A DNA stretch of 64,000 bases from the NCBI RefSeq assembly GCF_041260155.1, contig NW_027248371.1:1-64000 (forward strand), in the 5' to 3' direction. Source of the stretch: Ptychodera flava. Lineage: Eukaryota; Hemichordata; Enteropneusta; Ptychoderidae. Positions 63,701-64,000 of this stretch are shown in pieces; the first letter of the stretch is position 1; the number at the start of each line of letters is the position of its first letter. The translations under genes were made by a program, and so were the position numbers. The notes beneath the pieces are model-generated. The model was not told the DNA's origin and did no database searches. It saw only the letters and a program-made list of their open reading frames with translations.

Positions 63701-64000
63701 GAAAATGTTGGTCATCGTGTATTGTGCGCATGCAAGTAAATGGCATCATGCTTGTTTCTGGTATGATCATGATGTGTATGAGCAGGAAATACTGCTTTTT
63801 GTTCTTTTCCATGGGATGCCATTTTATGAGTGTGGCACCCGTTTATAATTCAGACTGTTAAAATATGTAGGCATGGTCCAAATCAGTGAGCAGTGATACT
63901 TTAATACACGTCCTTCAGTTAGCACATTTACATGAACCAACTTTGGTTTGAAAATAAAATCACGAAAATTATGCATAAAATTCGCAGCTATAGGGGTTTA
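60759..64000. other. Non-coding stretch to window end
   Basis: AT-rich; no supported gene, RNA or repeat. Confidence 0.4.

Overview
The window looks like nuclear DNA of an intron-rich, AT-rich invertebrate animal, most likely a marine deuterostome (hemichordate, echinoderm or cephalochordate type). The evidence is split genes with GT-AG introns, animal-specific protein families close to their vertebrate homologues, long non-coding spacers, and many small terminal-inverted-repeat (TIR) DNA elements. The species cannot be named from sequence alone. I see no bacterial operon, CRISPR array, tRNA or rRNA gene, and no LTR, retrovirus-like or Polinton-like copy.

Positions 1-9737 (minus strand) hold most of NOP56, the box C/D snoRNP core protein, in ten coding exons whose phases all agree; the C-terminal end lies beyond position 1. 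Its introns carry two unusual structures. One is a tandem duplication around exon 9 whose second copy has lost the exon. The other is a 2.2-kb TIR element with a second TIR element nested inside it. About 1.3 kb away, head to head, lies a Rab9-effector-type kelch protein gene (RABEPK, plus strand, 11067-18103) with six coding exons, all joined by phase-1 introns. Its fourth coding exon has an apparent one-base deletion. An intergenic stretch follows, including a CpG-richer block (about 19.6-22.3 kb) with a perfect 24-bp hairpin. Next is an intronless glycogen-targeting PP1 regulatory subunit (PPP1R3B/C type, minus strand, 25076-26029).

The remaining 38 kb (26.3-64 kb) has almost no recognisable coding sequence. 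A plausible last exon with a poly(A) signal at 29.88-30.14 kb (minus) suggests that some of this desert is introns of a minus-strand gene whose other exons I could not identify. The desert also holds a pair of 290-bp near-identical inverted arms (33.33-34.74 kb), a Harbinger-like element with a 34-nt G run (38.48-40.10 kb), a diverged local duplication (44.7/45.3 kb), and piggyBac-like miniature elements (59.0 and 60.5 kb). One of these miniature elements has a relative at 15.6 kb.

The three identified genes serve separate housekeeping jobs: ribosomal RNA modification, endosome-to-Golgi traffic, and glycogen metabolism. Nothing suggests that they form one pathway. No clearly novel gene system is evident; the most unusual material is structural (duplication with exon loss, nested elements, long hairpins).
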